Part shown: one piece after another, positions 6,355-12,755 of the stretch
Layout of the letters: each line of letters begins with the position of its first letter
Position numbering within the stretch: position 1 is the stretch's first letter
DNA from: a virus
Virus record (IMG/VR): IMGVR_UViG_3300042988_001432
Coordinates: 1 to 38,890 of that record
Direction: 5' to 3' (one strand)
Length of the DNA: 38,890 nucleotides
Program-made: the position numbers and the translations under genes
Notes under the pieces: model-generated
Seen by the model: only the letters and a program-made list of their open reading frames with translations
Database searches by the model: none
Told to the model about the DNA's origin: nothing

Positions 6355-6531
6355 TTATTCAACTTTCTTTGCACAAAGTTCCGCTGGAATTATATTTTTC
6401 ATTATCAAAACTGTTTTTATAATTGTTATATCCTTTTCAATTTCGTTGAATTTTCCATTCATCCATAGCATCGCACTCGCAAATGCAGATAACATGATCA
6501 CCGTATCAACGTGCTTTTTTATCCAGTCCAT
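6355..6531 (-). CDS. Small membrane protein, holin-like class (58 aa)
   Basis: It starts [20 protein letters not shown], giving one hydrophobic segment (residues 8-24) followed by an amphipathic helix. It ends KKVE. The neighbouring 81-residue protein has the same plan (MDW start, one membrane helix, coiled coil, KKVE end), and 15 bases around the two stop codons are identical (TTATTCAACTTTCTT). The pair may be a duplication. A holin or antiholin role is possible from size and topology only. GAGG precedes the ATG. Confidence 0.5.
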   Translation of the reverse strand: MDWIKKHVDTVIMLSAFASAMLWMNGKFNEIEKDITIIKTVLIMKNIIPAELCAKKVE

Positions 6532-6557
6532 TATTCTCTTCCTCGTTAATGGTAATC

Positions 6558-6803
6558 TTATTCAACTTTCTTTAACAAAACGTGATACACGCCGTCCATT
6601 CGCTTATTTGTTTCTATGACGCGCTGATCCATTTTTCTAACTTCATCCTTCCATTCTTTAGACGTATTATCCATGCGCGTGTTGATTGTGTCGATGTGGT
6701 CATTAATATCGCTTTTGAAATTACGCATAAACGTATAGATCAATCCCACCACAGTTAACCCTGTTCCCACAATAGTCAAAATTAACACCCAATCCATGTT
6801 CAT
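6558..6803 (-). CDS. Small membrane coiled-coil protein, holin-like class (81 aa)
   Basis: Residues 4-26 form a membrane helix (DWVLILTIVGTGLTVVGLIY). The rest is a charged coiled coil with a repeated hydrophobic spacing (INDHIDTINTRMDNTSKEW), ending in LLKKVE. The start overlaps the stop of the upstream RHH gene (ATGA). It is similar in design to the 58-residue neighbour. Candidate roles are holin, spanin-like or membrane tether; none is proven. Confidence 0.55.
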   Translation of the reverse strand: MNMDWVLILTIVGTGLTVVGLIYTFMRNFKSDINDHIDTINTRMDNTSKEWKDEVRKMDQRVIETNKRMDGVYHVLLKKVE

Positions 6804-6946
6804 TTCTTCTTTCCTTTATTAATCTCATTCATCAGTAATTCGATAACCAAATCTTTAAATGTTTTATTATTCTCGGCTAGCAGCATCTTCAACAAAGGAT
6901 AATACTCCCTCGGGAAAGCGACTGACATCTTGACGTAATCCTTCAT
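6800..6946 (-). CDS. Small ribbon-helix-helix-like protein (48 aa)
   Basis: The frame is open to a TTG at 7000, but that stretch overlaps the promoter and terminator, so I place the start at the ATG at 6946. The product reads MKDYVKMSVAFPREYYPLLK followed by MLLAENNKTFKDLVIELLMNEINKG: one strand and two helices, as in ribbon-helix-helix regulators. It heads the small leftward operon and may regulate it. Confidence 0.55.
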   Translation of the reverse strand: MKDYVKMSVAFPREYYPLLKMLLAENNKTFKDLVIELLMNEINKGKKK

Positions 6947-6971
6947 TTTACATTCTCTGTTGTTTAATCTT

Positions 6972-7000
6972 ATCATGCGGAAATGCGGATTTAAAGTCAA
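6972..7000 (-). promoter_or_regulatory. Candidate promoter for the 6194-6946 operon
   Basis: On the minus strand TTGACT (7000-6995) and CATGAT (6977-6972) are separated by 17 bases, about 25 bases upstream of the RHH-like start. The -35 partly overlaps the T-run of the upstream terminator. Confidence 0.4.
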
Positions 7001-7029
7001 AAAAAAACCGAAGAAGCGAACTTCCTCGG
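6999..7029 (-). terminator. Rho-independent terminator
   Basis: Minus-strand stem CCGAGGAAG (7029-7021), loop TTCG, CTTCTTCGG (7016-7008, one G-U pair), then T9. It stands 12 bases after the stop of the collagen-like gene at 7041 and insulates it from the next operon. Confidence 0.9.
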
Positions 7030-7040
7030 CGTATAGGCTA

Positions 7041-7898
7041 TTAATCTAAGAACAATTGCGGGTCGTATGTGAATTCAGTATCGTACTGCGCAGATGTGCC
7101 AGGCATGATATCGCCGATTAGCACTATTGGATCGAGAGCCACGTTTGCGTCGGATCTAGTGCATGCGATATCGTCTCCGTCTACAGTTGGGCTGACCTCT
7201 AATCCGTCTACATTAACGTAGCCAGCTGAATTATTTGTCACCTGAATGAAGACGTGATAAGTTCCATCCACTACGCTGCCCGTTGGGATCTCAACTGAGT
7301 CTGTTGGGAAGGTGAGCGTCGCTGTTCCTAACACAGGCGGATTTGGGTCAATTGCTGGAATGTAGGGAGTAAGAACAACTGCTGTTGCATTGAGCACCTC
7401 TGTGTATACTTGGCCGTCAGGTGTAGATACGCCTAAGATTAACTGAAGAGGAATCGCATCGCCAGCTTCCAGACCCGGATCGGTGAATGTCACGGCGCCT
7501 GGATCGGTAGCAAACTCTGGCACGATAAACGACAAGCTAGCGCACTGATCGGCTACAAATGGGCTTTCGCCTGCGCCAGTTGCACCGGTCGCGCCAGCTG
7601 GGCCAGTTGCGCCTGTTGGGCCGACTGGGCCTGTTGAGCCATCAGATCCGCAAGAGCCAGAGCTGCCGCAATGCCCATGGTGACCGCGAGAGTTACCGGC
7701 AATTGCGCCAGCGATACCGCCCGCTACAATCGCGCCGCCAACTAAAAGGGCTGTTCTCCCCCATCCGCAGCCAGAATCACAGCACTCATCTTGTTGTTGG
7801 CAGCAATAGTCTACTGCTTCTGCTTTAGGTGGAATTGTTAGGAAACTTGCGCCGCAAATTGCAGCTATAAATAACTTGTAAATGCTTTGAATATTCAT
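7041..7898 (-). CDS. Exported collagen-like protein A (285 aa)
   Basis: Signal peptide at residues 1-28 (ends KAEA). It is followed by a cysteine-rich stretch (CCQQQDECCDSGCGWG) and a glycine-zipper hydrophobic segment (ALLVGGAIVAGGIAGAIAG, about residues 50-68). Next comes a His/Gly/Ser linker, then about nine Gly-X-X repeats (GPVGPTGATGPAGATGATGA). The remaining roughly 175 residues form a beta-rich domain with GTYHVFIQVT and a C-terminal TEFTYDPQLFLD. The same layout recurs in the gene at 8132. It could trimerise through the collagen segment and sit at or across a membrane. Whether it is a virion fibre, an adhesin or a host-modifying factor is open. It has its own candidate promoter and a strong terminator. 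Confidence 0.7.
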   Translation of the reverse strand: MNIQSIYKLFIAAICGASFLTIPPKAEAVDYCCQQQDECCDSGCGWGRTALLVGGAIVAGGIAGAIAGNSRGHHGHCGSSGSCGSDGSTGPVGPTGATGPAGATGATGAGESPFVADQCASLSFIVPEFATDPGAVTFTDPGLEAGDAIPLQLILGVSTPDGQVYTEVLNATAVVLTPYIPAIDPNPPVLGTATLTFPTDSVEIPTGSVVDGTYHVFIQVTNNSAGYVNVDGLEVSPTVDGDDIACTRSDANVALDPIVLIGDIMPGTSAQYDTEFTYDPQLFLD

Positions 7899-7933
7899 AC
7901 TAGCCTTTCTCCTTGTTTTTGAGGCTATTCGGC

Positions 7934-7961
7934 AGTATATAAATTAAAGTTTTTAGTAAAA
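7934..7961 (-). promoter_or_regulatory. Candidate promoter for collagen-like gene A
   Basis: On the minus strand TTTTAC (7961-7956), 16 bases, TATACT (7939-7934), in an AT-rich stretch between a terminator and the gene. The -10 is good and the -35 poor. A Shine-Dalgarno AAGGAG follows about ten bases before the ATG at 7898. Confidence 0.35.
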
Positions 7962-8002
7962 GAAATTTTTTAATTAGACGGAAAACTTTTGTCGGAGGGG
8001 GA

Positions 8003-8029
8003 ATAAAAAAGGAGGGACCGCCCCTCCTT
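8003..8029 (-). terminator. Rho-independent terminator of the fibre/collagen operon
   Basis: Minus-strand stem AAGGAGGG (8029-8022), five-base loop, CCCTCCTT (8016-8009), followed by TTTTTTATT. It stands about 100 bases after the stop of the collagen-like gene at 8132 and probably ends the long morphogenesis transcript. Confidence 0.85.
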
Positions 8030-8131
8030 AACACTCTAAGACTTGACGTACACCTACCATGGAGGAAGGCGTATGAACATTCAACTTGAAATTAGCCTAG
8101 TCGGATTTATTTGTTAACACAATTTTCTAAT

Positions 8132-8779
8132 CTACAGAAGATCATGACTATATGTGTACTCTGCGGTAATCTGAGTTTGGTCGACAGGATTGAATTCTAC
8201 GATTTCTGTCTGTTCTAGAATTGTCGTTACGCTGCGATCATTTCGGCTAGCTGTCGCTTCTACTATAAGATTTAGCACCTGCTGATCGAATCCTGCCCCT
8301 TTTGTGAATAGCAACACGCCAACGTGGTACGTGCCCATTACAGGGTTATCGACTAGTATCGCGCCAAGCTCTGCGTGTAGCTCGCCGCCAATGTGCACTG
8401 CGCTTAAGTGAGATGTCACGCCGTTAGGATAGGAAACGAAAGGAATTAGCATTGTGCCATTATCGGCCGCTTTCTCTGTCACGATCGAATATTTGAAACT
8501 CAGAGACGCGCCTTCGTCTACAGTAAAGCAGCCTTGCGCATCTAATCCATCCTGGCCAGCCTCTCCGCGTGAGCCTTTTGCCCCTTGCTCACCTGCTGGG
8601 CCTGCTATTTTCACGAGCTTTGGCCCTTTTAGCGATTGTACTGCGTAGCCTGTGCCTGCGCCGGCAATAGCACCAACGATAATTGCGCCCGTCATATACA
8701 GATCATCCTGATGCCTGTGACTGATCGCGCTTAGATGAAACATAGATAGCAGAGCTAAAATAGACAGAATTAATCTCAT
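8132..8779 (-). CDS. Exported collagen-like protein B (215 aa)
   Basis: Signal peptide (MRLILSILALLSMFHLSAIS) followed by a short His-rich linker, a glycine-zipper segment (TGAIIVGAIAGAGTGYA) and about eight Gly-X-X triplets (GPAGEQGAKGSRGEAGQDG). The C-terminal beta-rich domain begins GASLSFKY, contains GTYHVGVLLFTKGAGF and ends ITAEYTYSHDLL. The same landmarks occur in protein A (CASLSF, GTYHVFIQVT, EFTYDPQLFLD), so the two are paralogues. AGGAG lies six bases before the ATG, and the gene starts eight bases after the tail-fibre gene, so it is probably co-transcribed with the fibre genes. Confidence 0.7.
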   Translation of the reverse strand: MRLILSILALLSMFHLSAISHRHQDDLYMTGAIIVGAIAGAGTGYAVQSLKGPKLVKIAGPAGEQGAKGSRGEAGQDGLDAQGCFTVDEGASLSFKYSIVTEKAADNGTMLIPFVSYPNGVTSHLSAVHIGGELHAELGAILVDNPVMGTYHVGVLLFTKGAGFDQQVLNLIVEATASRNDRSVTTILEQTEIVEFNPVDQTQITAEYTYSHDLL

Positions 8780-8787
8780 AAAATCTC

Positions 8788-11034
8788 CTATCTAGAGTTT
8801 GTTAAATCAATTTGCATAGCGCAATAATCTACTGCGAAGCTTCTGGAACTAGATCCAACAGATTTAATAATCTGAGCAAATGGACAAACTACGGCTGTTG
8901 GGATATTTGTAGATATAGGACTGTTTGCTATCTCCGTTCCATTGATGTAAAAAGAAGCGCTCGTAGCTGCCGCATTGACAACAATAGTCAATCTTACCCA
9001 ATCAGTAGACGCTGCCACGGCTGAGTTGGCGGATGTTCTTGAAGAGGAAGAAGCTGTTTTTCCCACCCAATTGCCAGAGTTGATATTGTCACTATACTCA
9101 AAGTAAACTCCGTTACCAGGCTCAGTAGTATTTGAGCTTGAAAGCCCGCATCTTATTGTAAATCTTTGAGAGCTATCAGATAAGGCTGACATTCTGATAA
9201 CAAATTCAGTAGTTACTTGACCAGCACCCAAAATAACATTTCCCGCTACCGTTGAAGTTCTTTTGGATATATAAGCAACGCCAGTTGAACTGCTACCCGT
9301 TGCCATTGTCACAATCCCTGGATGAGCGGCATCAACATATGAAGGAACGTTTAAGCTGGAGTTGACAGTTCCTGTAGAGTCTTCAGCATCCCACATGGTG
9401 TCTCCGACCATGTGAGCCGATCCGGTAATTGAAAATCCCAACCCAATAAAATCATCTACAAAAGACAGAGTAGTTCTGGCGCTTGTCACAACACTTGGAG
9501 TACTAGAGCTAATCGTCGGATTTCCGCTAATACCATCCGCGTTGCTAATGCTAATACCACTCCCTGCCGCCAATGTGCGCGTTGTCCATGTATCTGTCCC
9601 TGTCCTTACTGCAAGGCCTGTTGTGCTAAGCCCCTCCACTGCTGCAAGGTCGTTAGCCAGCGCCAGGGTAATGCTGCCGGCGCCATTCGTGACGGTTAAG
9701 CCCGCTGCCGGCTGCGTGATCGTGCCAAGCGCCGGATTCGTGCCAGTCGAGCCGATTAGCAGCTGCCCGTTAGTAGGCGCGGCTGTCCAGCTTATAGCCG
9801 ACGATGTTCCCGCGCCATATGGCAAGCCGTTAGAGGTCTGCGTGCCAAGCTTAGCCTTGAGGTCATCAGCTGTGACCGCTTTGGCTGTGTCTGTGCCCGC
9901 AATCGTTTCCGCATTAGTCGCAAGGGCCACGACACCCTTCTGACTTGTAGAAGCGTCCGAGGCTGTCACTGTCACCGTTGCACCTGTGGCCGAGGTCGAG
10001 ATACCCTGGGCAGATGTTCCTGCTACCGTAAGCGTATTCGCAGATGGTGTCGCAGAGCCAGTGTCAGCGTTAAATGTCGTCGGGGTCGAGGCTGACGCAC
10101 TAATGGTCACCGTTCCGCCCAGAGATACAGGCGAGCCAGACACAGAGATGCCCGTGCCGTTCGCGACTGTGATCGAGCTATTGGCTAGCGCTGCATTAGG
10201 TATGTTTGAGTTGCTGATTTGCAGAGAGTTTGCGCCTGTCGAGTACGTGATCCCATTCGAGCCTGTGAGCGTACCAAATGCCGGGGCTGCGGATGTTGCG
10301 CCAAGCAAGACCTGTCCGTTAGTGCCTGCGGTCGTGACGCCAGCTGCGCTCGTTCCATTGCCATACACAACACCGTTTTGCGTTAGGGAAGTTGCGCCAG
10401 TTCCGCCATTAGAGACGCTCACGGGAGTCGATAGCCCCACAGATACAGATCCGCCAAGATTGAGCGAGCCGCCGCCCGTCAAGCCTGTACCGGCCGTTAC
10501 TGTCATGGCATTAGATGTGATCGCGCCCGATGTTGCAGTAAAGTTTGTGGCATTAAAGCTTGCTACCCCCTTCTGTACATCGCTAGCATTGGCTACCGTG
10601 AATGTTAGCGTATCGCCAGATCCAGATGAGGAGACGCCCTGCGCAGATGTCCCCAATACATTCAAGTTATTTGATGAGGGCGTTGCAGTTCCAGAATCAG
10701 CAGTGAAGGTAGTAGGAACGCTGCTTGTCGCCGAGATCGTAGGATTGCCAGACACCCCATCGCCATTCGAGATAGAGACGCCAGTGCCCGCAGTGATTGT
10801 GCGCGTTGTCCATGTGCTAGACCCTGTGCGCACGGCAACCCCTGTAGTACTCAAGCCTTCTACCGCAGCGAGGTCATCAGTTAGCGATAGAGTAGGATTG
10901 CCGGCAGTACCATCCGAATTAGAGACGGCGATCCCAGAGGCAGGCGCATTGATCGCTCTGCCATTAAACGTGCCTGCTCCATCGTACGAGACAAGCCCAG
11001 TAGCCTTAAGATTAATTGCGTTATTTGTTGCCAT
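8788..11034 (-). CDS. Repetitive tail fibre protein with C-terminal lectin-like domain (748 aa)
   Basis: The start at 11034 (MATNNAINLKATG, AGAGG upstream) avoids overlap with the upstream gene; the frame runs on to 11085. The first 500 residues are Ser/Thr/Gly-rich beta repeats. The block LAAVEGLSTTG, AVRTG, GNPTIS appears at least twice, as does PTTF-ADSGTATPS-N-L-V-GTSAQG. This is typical of trimeric phage fibre shafts. The last 220 residues (from DDFIGLGFSITG) form a separate domain with TTEFVIRMS, W-RLTIVV and a SFYINGTEI hairpin, like concanavalin/LamG jelly rolls. It is the likely receptor-binding head. The repeats produce long antisense open frames that are not genes. Confidence 0.75.
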   Translation of the reverse strand: MATNNAINLKATGLVSYDGAGTFNGRAINAPASGIAVSNSDGTAGNPTLSLTDDLAAVEGLSTTGVAVRTGSSTWTTRTITAGTGVSISNGDGVSGNPTISATSSVPTTFTADSGTATPSSNNLNVLGTSAQGVSSSGSGDTLTFTVANASDVQKGVASFNATNFTATSGAITSNAMTVTAGTGLTGGGSLNLGGSVSVGLSTPVSVSNGGTGATSLTQNGVVYGNGTSAAGVTTAGTNGQVLLGATSAAPAFGTLTGSNGITYSTGANSLQISNSNIPNAALANSSITVANGTGISVSGSPVSLGGTVTISASASTPTTFNADTGSATPSANTLTVAGTSAQGISTSATGATVTVTASDASTSQKGVVALATNAETIAGTDTAKAVTADDLKAKLGTQTSNGLPYGAGTSSAISWTAAPTNGQLLIGSTGTNPALGTITQPAAGLTVTNGAGSITLALANDLAAVEGLSTTGLAVRTGTDTWTTRTLAAGSGISISNADGISGNPTISSSTPSVVTSARTTLSFVDDFIGLGFSITGSAHMVGDTMWDAEDSTGTVNSSLNVPSYVDAAHPGIVTMATGSSSTGVAYISKRTSTVAGNVILGAGQVTTEFVIRMSALSDSSQRFTIRCGLSSSNTTEPGNGVYFEYSDNINSGNWVGKTASSSSRTSANSAVAASTDWVRLTIVVNAAATSASFYINGTEIANSPISTNIPTAVVCPFAQIIKSVGSSSRSFAVDYCAMQIDLTNSR

Positions 11035-11042
11035 TTTACCTC

Positions 11043-11576
11043 TTATGCGATTGTTATGTTGCCCATTGATCCGATCACCATCCATTTAGTGTTGGCTACG
11101 ACACAGACGAGCTCTACAGAGTCGCCAACAGCTATGGATTGCAGGTAGCCAGTTGCTCCTGATGTCGTAAAAGAGCTGCCAAGAAAGACCTGCTGGCCAG
11201 CTCCTTGCGTGACCTTCCAGCCATTGCCGCCATAGTCACACACAACGAAAGCGTCGCCCACAGCAGAGGTCGTAGGAAGCTGAACTTCGACCCGCGATCC
11301 TCCGTTAGTAAAGTAGCCTTCTTGAGCTACAGCCATCTGATTTGCTGCGATCACTGACCAGGTAAAGAACGGATTCGATGAGCCGATAGTCAGCGTGTTT
11401 GTGCCTGCGTTGCCTGAGACCGTGATAGCCCCAGTACCCACGACATTGATGTTGTTAGAGCCATCCGCAGACACCGCCCCGCCCGAATTGCCGGTAATCG
11501 ATAGAATACCGTTGCTCGAGCCGCCAATATCCGTGATGTCTAACTTGCGAGTGAATGGATTGAATTTAAAAGGCAC
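11043..11576 (-). CDS. Fibre-associated structural protein (177 aa)
   Basis: The N-terminus MPFKFNPFTRKLDITD is a conserved opening of small phage fibre-associated proteins. A glycine/asparagine-rich segment follows, then a beta domain (residues 70-175) with tryptophans at FTWSVI and KWMVIG. The initiation codon is GTG with AGGAGG directly upstream. It lies between the 99-residue protein and the large fibre, so it is probably a fibre connector or short fibre. Confidence 0.6.
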   Translation of the reverse strand: MPFKFNPFTRKLDITDIGGSSNGILSITGNSGGAVSADGSNNINVVGTGAITVSGNAGTNTLTIGSSNPFFTWSVIAANQMAVAQEGYFTNGGSRVEVQLPTTSAVGDAFVVCDYGGNGWKVTQGAGQQVFLGSSFTTSGATGYLQSIAVGDSVELVCVVANTKWMVIGSMGNITIA

Positions 11577-11584
11577 AAGACCTC

Positions 11585-11884
11585 CTAAGAATAGGTATAA
11601 GACGCCCGATTATCGTAAATAAACTCGTACTCGCTAGATGCCTTTCCGAGAGTGTTCTGTGGCCATGTCGTAGAAATGAGATTATTGTTCCCATCGTACG
11701 CATGCTTTGATATCTGCCATACTGCGGCGGATGTAGCTGCGCCTGGCCTTGCGAATCCTGTATAGATGAGATTCTGCCCTCCTTGGTAGTCTCCTCGGAA
11801 GGCAAGATCATCAGCAGAATCGCTTATGTCTCGGCCATTTGCATCGACCTTAATGTAAGGATAATTCCCTGGGTTAACTGGCAT
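11585..11884 (-). CDS. Small conserved structural protein (99 aa)
   Basis: Unrecognised fold, but it reads like a phage structural protein. The N-terminus is MPVNPGNYPYIKVDANG, followed by an aromatic-rich beta section (AVWQISKHAYDGNNNL) and a YEFIYDNRASYTYS end. AGGAG precedes the ATG at 11884. It is the second gene of a run of four fibre-related genes. Confidence 0.55.
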   Translation of the reverse strand: MPVNPGNYPYIKVDANGRDISDSADDLAFRGDYQGGQNLIYTGFARPGAATSAAVWQISKHAYDGNNNLISTTWPQNTLGKASSEYEFIYDNRASYTYS

Positions 11885-11896
11885 GTGAAACTCCTA

Positions 11897-12589
11897 TTAG
11901 TTTACGATCCACCAATTCACTGTTGATGTATCTGTATTGCTAGAAGAGTTAATAACAAAGCTTGTTCCGGCTACTATGGATGCTGTTGGAGCGGACAATA
12001 TCCCTGGTGTTCCGCCTGGAGTGTTTGCCATAAGGAATATCTTGGAAGAGGCTGTCACTGCTGTCGTGCTTATGGTAACGGATCCCGCTGTCATGGCCAC
12101 CGATGTTCCAACGGAGGCATTGGATCCGGTAGCAATAGAGAGCTTGTTACCTGCTGTGCCCAATACTAAGTTTCCGTTTGTAGCGGTGATTGCGCCTAAA
12201 GTGGCTGTTAGAGTTGTGGAAGCTGTCAGAGACCCTGTTACCTCTGTGTTCCCTGTGGCGTTCCCGATGTTGGTTGCGCCTGTCCCGCCAGTCCCGATAG
12301 TTGTTGTCGCCGAGCCGCTTGTGTTTATTGTGGTTGCCCCCACAGCGCTTAGTGTGGTCGCATGCACTGGCCGAGGTGTCGTGCTACCAAAGCCAAGCAC
12401 CGGAGGAGACGCGAAGTCTAGCGCTGTCGCAGAGTCGGCGGTTGCTGGGGATATGTACACATTGGTAAGAGTGCCTGTCGCTGCCTCGGTCGCTGTCGCT
12501 GCTCGGACGGTTGAGTTCTGCGTGGTCGGCGTTCCAGTCACTCCTGGTGGATAGCCGGCATATGATAACGGATTGGAAAATAATCCCAT
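11897..12589 (-). CDS. Thr/Ala/Gly-rich fibre-like protein (230 aa)
   Basis: The start is set at the ATG at 12589 (MGLFSNPLSYAGYPPG), which has GGGGG upstream. The open frame reaches 12724 but would cross a promoter-like region. The sequence is a low-complexity beta repeat (TTINTSGSATTTIGTGGTGA, ASTTLTATLGAITATNGNL) typical of fibre or tail-needle shafts. It ends in a short hydrophobic strand with NWWIVN, possibly the trimerisation tip. Confidence 0.6.
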   Translation of the reverse strand: MGLFSNPLSYAGYPPGVTGTPTTQNSTVRAATATEAATGTLTNVYISPATADSATALDFASPPVLGFGSTTPRPVHATTLSAVGATTINTSGSATTTIGTGGTGATNIGNATGNTEVTGSLTASTTLTATLGAITATNGNLVLGTAGNKLSIATGSNASVGTSVAMTAGSVTISTTAVTASSKIFLMANTPGGTPGILSAPTASIVAGTSFVINSSSNTDTSTVNWWIVN

Positions 12590-12612
12590 AAAGTCCCCCT
12601 TAACTTTTCTTG

Positions 12613-12640
12613 TTGATTTTTCTTGATTGTCTTGTATAAT
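12613..12640 (+). promoter_or_regulatory. Candidate plus-strand promoter inside the leftward morphogenesis block
   Basis: TTGATT (12613-12618), 16 bases, perfect TATAAT (12635-12640). It points against the surrounding genes and towards the 28-codon hydrophobic frame at 12669. It may make an antisense RNA to the end of the 871-residue gene. Confidence 0.4.
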
Positions 12641-12668
12641 GATTCTTAAACATAAGTGATTGATACCT

Positions 12669-12755
12669 ATGATTATATTTTTATTAGGCTCTGCTCTTGT
12701 CCTCGGAGTTAAAGCAACTGTCATTGGTGCGCTGTGGGCATGGAATTCCGATTAG
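12669..12755 (+). CDS. Possible 28-residue hydrophobic peptide
   Basis: An ATG about 30 bases behind the plus-strand promoter opens a frame that begins MIIFLLGSALVLGVKATVIG and ends WNSD: one membrane-spanning segment with a polar end. The stop overlaps the stop of the large minus-strand gene. No ribosome binding site is visible, so it may be chance. Confidence 0.25.
   Translation: MIIFLLGSALVLGVKATVIGALWAWNSD

Noticed and set aside
8073-8117. 14-codon plus-strand frame with GGAGGAAGG upstream (MNIQLEISLVGFIC)
   Set aside because: Very short, and no plus-strand gene or attenuator hairpin follows. The purine-rich stretch is more likely chance.
9986-11089. 367-codon plus-strand open frame, with a similar 133-codon frame at 9542-9943
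   Set aside because: Antisense to the Ser/Thr/Gly-rich fibre repeats. The Val/Pro/Ala-rich product is the mirror of that composition, there is no ribosome binding site, and the minus-strand gene fits fibre proteins.
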